A DNA stretch of 64,000 nt from positions 1-64,000 of the forward strand of contig JADGOE010000007.1 of NCBI GenBank assembly GCA_017883135.1, read 5' to 3'. Source of the DNA: Acidimicrobiales bacterium (GTDB lineage Bacteria; Actinomycetota; Acidimicrobiia; Acidimicrobiales; RAAP-2). This document shows, piece after piece, positions 60,229 through 64,000 of the stretch. The notes below the pieces were generated by a model that did no database searches, was not told the origin of the DNA, and saw nothing but the letters and a program-made list of their open reading frames with translations. The stretch's first letter is position 1; each line of letters starts with the position of its first letter. The position numbers and the translations under genes are program-made.

Positions 60229-61323
60229 GTGAACGAGCGGTCCGAACAGGGGGCGGATCCTGCCGCGGCGGCCGACGGTCCCCCGATGGGGAAGGCTGCC
60301 GCTCCTCACGGTAGCGCCGCTGTGCCCCGCTCCCCGTGGGCGCCGCCGCCTGCACCGTGGTCCCCCCCGCCCCCGCCCTGGGCCGCACCGGTCCCACCGG
60401 GTTGGGCGCCGCCACCGCCACAGGGGGCGGTAGGGGGTTCGGTGCCGCTTCCGCCGGCGCCCGGTGCCTGTCCGTCGCCGGCCACCGGGGTCGGGACCGG
60501 ACGTGCCGCCGCCGGGCGGAACCTGTCGCTCCACCGCCAGTTGGCAGCCGGCGGGGCTCCGTCGACCCGCGGGTCGGCGTGGATGTGGCTGCTCTTCGGC
60601 GCCCTTGGCTTCATCAGTGGCCAGCTGCTCGCCGCCTTGTTCGTCACGGTGACCGCGGCGATCTCGGGCAACCTGGGCTCGATCAGCGCCATCACCCGCC
60701 TCACCGAGCCGCCGACCTGGTACATCGTGTCCACGCTGCTCGGACTGTGGGCCGGCTTCCTCGGGACGGCGTGGCTGGCCACCGCGGTGCGGGGCACCAA
60801 GAGCTTCGTGAGGGACCTGGGCCTGCGATTCCGGTGGATCGACCTCATCGGCATCCCGATCGGCATCGGCGGCCAGATACTGGTGGCGCTGATGTACGTG
60901 CCGATCGCCCAGCACGTGCACAACTTCAATCAGCGGTTCAACGCACCCAGCCAGCGACTGACCGGGGGATCCCACGGCGTGGGCTTCTTCGTGATCGCCG
61001 TCTGCACGGTGGTCGGTGCACCCTTCTTCGAGGAGCTGTTCTTCCGCGGCGTGCTCCTCCGCTCGATGGCGCGACTGTTCGGCGATTTCGGGAGATGGGT
61101 GGGTCCGGCGCTTGCCATTGTCGTCTCCGGCGTGCTGTTCGGGCTTGCCCATGCCGAGTCGCTCCAACTACTGGGCCTGGCGGTGTTCGGGATCATCTTG
61201 TCGTTCGTCTCCTACTGCACCGGGCGCCTCGGCATGAACATGGTCGCTCATGCCACGTTCAACCTGGTGGCAGTGGCTGCCGTCGTGGCTCCACTGGCCC
61301 TGGGCACCCAGGCACCGTTCTGA
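60229..61323 (+). CDS. CPBP-family intramembrane metalloprotease with Pro/Trp-rich N-terminus
   Basis: EELFFRGVLLRSM, FGLAHAESLQLLGLAVFGIILSFVSYCTG; N-terminal PWAPPPAPWSPPPPPWAAPVPPGWAPPPP. Confidence 0.88.
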   Translation: MNERSEQGADPAAAADGPPMGKAAAPHGSAAVPRSPWAPPPAPWSPPPPPWAAPVPPGWAPPPPQGAVGGSVPLPPAPGACPSPATGVGTGRAAAGRNLSLHRQLAAGGAPSTRGSAWMWLLFGALGFISGQLLAALFVTVTAAISGNLGSISAITRLTEPPTWYIVSTLLGLWAGFLGTAWLATAVRGTKSFVRDLGLRFRWIDLIGIPIGIGGQILVALMYVPIAQHVHNFNQRFNAPSQRLTGGSHGVGFFVIAVCTVVGAPFFEELFFRGVLLRSMARLFGDFGRWVGPALAIVVSGVLFGLAHAESLQLLGLAVFGIILSFVSYCTGRLGMNMVAHATFNLVAVAAVVAPLALGTQAPF

Positions 61324-61324
61324 G

Positions 61325-63826
61325 ATGAGCGCGCCCGTAAACCTCGCGCCGTCCGACCCCGCACCGGCCGGTGTGCGCCTCGCCCGACCGGGTCAGGGAT
61401 CACCGTTGATCCGCCGGTTCACGAAGCGATCGGCCTGGTCCGGGTGGGCCAACCTGGTGGTTGTGGCGGGGGTCACGATCATCGCCCTCACCCAGCTCCA
61501 CCCGGCGCTCCTGTTCGCCAACACCACCACGGCGGGTGGGGACACCGGGGCACACGTGATGCTGCCCGCGTACTTGAAGTCCCACCTCCTGACCCATGGA
61601 CAGCTGACCGGTTGGGATCCTGGCTGGTACGACGGGTTCCCCCTCTACACCTTCTACTTTCCGCTGCCCGGGTTGATCACCGTTCTGTTCAATGTGCTGT
61701 TCACGTACGACGTTGCCTTCAAACTGGTCACGGTGCTGGGCACTCTCCTCCTCCCGGTCTCGGCATGGGTGTTCGGGCGGCGGGCGGGCCTGCGCGACCC
61801 GGGGCCGGCGTGCCTGGCCGCGGCGATGCTGCCCTTCCTGTTCGAACCGAGCTTCTCCATCTACGGCGGGAACCTCCTCTCCACCTTGGCCGGCGAGTAC
61901 TCGTTCTCCCTCAGCCTCGCATTCGCCCTGCTCTTCTTGGGCGTGGTGGCCGCAGGGCTGCGGACCGGCCGGCACCGGGCCCTGGCCGCCGTCCTGTTCG
62001 CCCTCACCTTGCTGTGCCACTTGCTGCCGGCGCTCTTCGCTGCAGCGGGAGCCGTGCTGTGGCTGCTCCTCGACGCCGACCTCGTGCGGATGTTCCACCG
62101 CGGCAAGAGAGCGCGGGCCGCCGGCCGTCGCTGGTCGCGTCGCGTTCTCTGGTCGGCGGTCGCGGGAGCGGTCGGGGTCGGCCTGACCGCGTGGTGGCTC
62201 ATCCCGTTCGCGGTCGAGCAGTCGTTCACCACCGACATGGGCTACACCAAGGTGTTGGGCTTCCCGCACCTGCTCTTCCCGGGGTCGGCCCGTTGGGTGG
62301 TCGCCGCCGACCTGGTGGGGCTGGTGGCCATGGTTGCCCGCCGGAACCGGGTTGCGCTGTTCATCGCGGTGATGGGGGGGCTGTCGGCCGCCATGGTCTG
62401 CCTCGACCCGGCGGGCAAGTTGTACAACGTGCGATTCCTGCCCTTCTGGTTCCTCTGCATGTACTTGATGGCGGGCGTGGCGCTGGCCGAGACCGTCGCC
62501 GCCGTGGCCCGGTTCAGCCGGCGCTGGCGACTCGACCAGTGGGTCCTGGTGATCCGCGAACGGTTGGGCGCCGTGCACGGGATGCCGTGGCAGCCGGGTA
62601 TGCGGATCAGCCGGTTCCGGCGGCCTGTTCCCGACGGCAACCCGCCCGGTGCGGTGGTCGGCCCGCTGCTGGCGCTGGCTGCGGCCTGCCTGGTGGTGGT
62701 GCCGCCCCTGGTGCTGCCGGCGTCGACGTTGAGCTCGGTCGGGGTAACGGTGGGGGCCGACCAAGCGAGCTCGTGGGCGGACTGGAATTACAAGGGATAC
62801 GAGGGGAAGCCCGACTGGCACGAGTACCACGCGGTCGTCCAGATGATGGCCAAGGTCGGCAAGTCCCAGGGGTGCGGTCGGACCATGTGGGAGTATGACT
62901 CCTCCCTCAACCGGTTCGGCACCACCATGGCCCTGATGCTGCTGCCGTACTGGACCAACGGGTGCATCGACTCGATGGAGGGCCTGCTCTTCGAATCGGC
63001 CTCCACCACCCCGTTCCACTTCATCAACCAGAACGAGCTGTCGGTCAGCCCGTCGGACGCCATCACCAGCCCGGCCATCCACTACGGCGGCCTCGACGTG
63101 CCGCTCGGGATCGAGCATCTCCAACAACTCGGTGTCCGCTACCTGCTGGCGTCGTCGGTCACCGTGCAACGGACCGCAGCCGCCGATCCGAATGTGACCG
63201 AGGTGGCTTCGAGCGGCCCGTGGAGCACCAGCTACAACAGCACGGCACTCGACGTCACCTGGAAGGTCTACCGGATCAACGACTCGTCGCTGGTGCAGCC
63301 GTTGGCCAACCAGCCTGTGGTCTGGACGGGCGTCTCCCCCGACCAGTCCGGCTGGCTGAAGCCGGCGGCCCGCTGGTATGACGATCCGAGCCGGTGGAGC
63401 GTGGTCCCCGCTGCCGACGGCCCATCGACCTGGCAGCGCATCCCGCCCGCGGATATCCGGCCGACGGCGGTGCCGGAACCGGCGACCGTCGTGTCGCGGG
63501 TCAGCCAGTCCGACAACTCCATCTCCTTCCACGTGGACCGGATCGGCACCCCGGTCGAGGTGAAGGTGTCGTACTTCCCGAACTGGCAGGCGTCCGGGGC
63601 GAGCGGTCCTTGGCGGGTCGCCCCGAACCTGATGGTGGTGGTCCCCACAAGCCACGACGTGACGCTGCACTACGGAAAGACCCCGGCGGACACGGCAGGT
63701 GAGCTGGTCACTTTGGCGGGGGTGGTGGCTGTAGTGGTCCTGGCCATCGGCGGCCGCCGGGCCAAGCGCGCCCGAAGGGCCGCGACCGCCAGCGGTGCTG
63801 GCAGCTCTGCGGCATGGCTCCGCTGA
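61325..63826 (+). CDS. Large polytopic membrane protein, YfhO/GT-C-like or PTPS-related membrane family
   Basis: Many TM segments, long extracytoplasmic C-terminal region, final TM; GGDTGAHVMLPAYLKSHLL near N-terminus. Confidence 0.7.
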   Translation: MSAPVNLAPSDPAPAGVRLARPGQGSPLIRRFTKRSAWSGWANLVVVAGVTIIALTQLHPALLFANTTTAGGDTGAHVMLPAYLKSHLLTHGQLTGWDPGWYDGFPLYTFYFPLPGLITVLFNVLFTYDVAFKLVTVLGTLLLPVSAWVFGRRAGLRDPGPACLAAAMLPFLFEPSFSIYGGNLLSTLAGEYSFSLSLAFALLFLGVVAAGLRTGRHRALAAVLFALTLLCHLLPALFAAAGAVLWLLLDADLVRMFHRGKRARAAGRRWSRRVLWSAVAGAVGVGLTAWWLIPFAVEQSFTTDMGYTKVLGFPHLLFPGSARWVVAADLVGLVAMVARRNRVALFIAVMGGLSAAMVCLDPAGKLYNVRFLPFWFLCMYLMAGVALAETVAAVARFSRRWRLDQWVLVIRERLGAVHGMPWQPGMRISRFRRPVPDGNPPGAVVGPLLALAAACLVVVPPLVLPASTLSSVGVTVGADQASSWADWNYKGYEGKPDWHEYHAVVQMMAKVGKSQGCGRTMWEYDSSLNRFGTTMALMLLPYWTNGCIDSMEGLLFESASTTPFHFINQNELSVSPSDAITSPAIHYGGLDVPLGIEHLQQLGVRYLLASSVTVQRTAAADPNVTEVASSGPWSTSYNSTALDVTWKVYRINDSSLVQPLANQPVVWTGVSPDQSGWLKPAARWYDDPSRWSVVPAADGPSTWQRIPPADIRPTAVPEPATVVSRVSQSDNSISFHVDRIGTPVEVKVSYFPNWQASGASGPWRVAPNLMVVVPTSHDVTLHYGKTPADTAGELVTLAGVVAVVVLAIGGRRAKRARRAATASGAGSSAAWLR

Positions 63827-64000
63827 GCGCCCTCGACCTCCAGAAGCTCCTCACAACCGAGGGAGTTACGGACCGGATGTGGCTCGTGACCGAACTGTGG
63901 GACGCCACGGCCGAGGAGGTCGTCGCCACGCCGACCCCGGGCACCGGGCGAGTAGGACCTCAGGCAGGTCCGATGACGGTCTTCAGGTGCGAGAAGGTCT
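63814..64000 (+). CDS. 5' part of a hypothetical protein truncated by window end
   Basis: ATG 63814 and open frame to window end (MAPLSALDLQKLLTTEGVTDRMWLVTELWD...), no stop. Confidence 0.4.
   Translation, partial: MAPLSALDLQKLLTTEGVTDRMWLVTELWDATAEEVVATPTPGTGRVGPQAGPMTVFRCEKV

Noticed and set aside
61400-63670. 756-aa minus-strand ORF
   Set aside because: Antisense to the large membrane protein; His/Arg/Gln-rich composition indicates a GC artefact.

Overview
High-GC actinobacterial chromosomal window, best guess an Acidimicrobiia-type lineage. It is densely packed with housekeeping and cell-envelope genes. I found no tRNA, rRNA, CRISPR array, integrase or transposase. Main blocks are: thiE and an HhH-GPD protein; pyruvate dehydrogenase E1 (aceE); an ABC exporter pair; an lpd, E2, LipB-LipA fusion operon; metH, a cobalamin adenosyltransferase, pepA and gpsA; a rhodanese-ThiF protein; methylmalonyl-CoA mutase large subunit, biotin carboxylase/BCCP and birA; a large surface-glycan block (rmlB, rmlD, ugd, UDP-xylose synthase, GT2s, mannose-1-P guanylyltransferase, epimerases, three tandem GT4s, a giant GT2-membrane fusion and a DUF5719-like protein) enclosing the F420 genes cofD/cofE; then ftsH, a CPBP protease and a giant membrane protein. 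The most notable observations are a single-ORF LipB-LipA fusion, an SDR lacking the canonical Tyr/Lys catalytic motif, an expanded version of the mycobacterial fbiA/fbiB-manB-wbbL-rmlD neighbourhood, recurring 9-bp tandem repeats at unrelated loci, recurrent TANNNT boxes 6-10 nt before start codons (leaderless promoters), a two-hairpin leader on the DEAD-box helicase, and matching Pro/Trp-rich tails on two divergent membrane proteases. I saw no convincing new defence or mobile system. Family assignments come from reading motifs, not from database searches.
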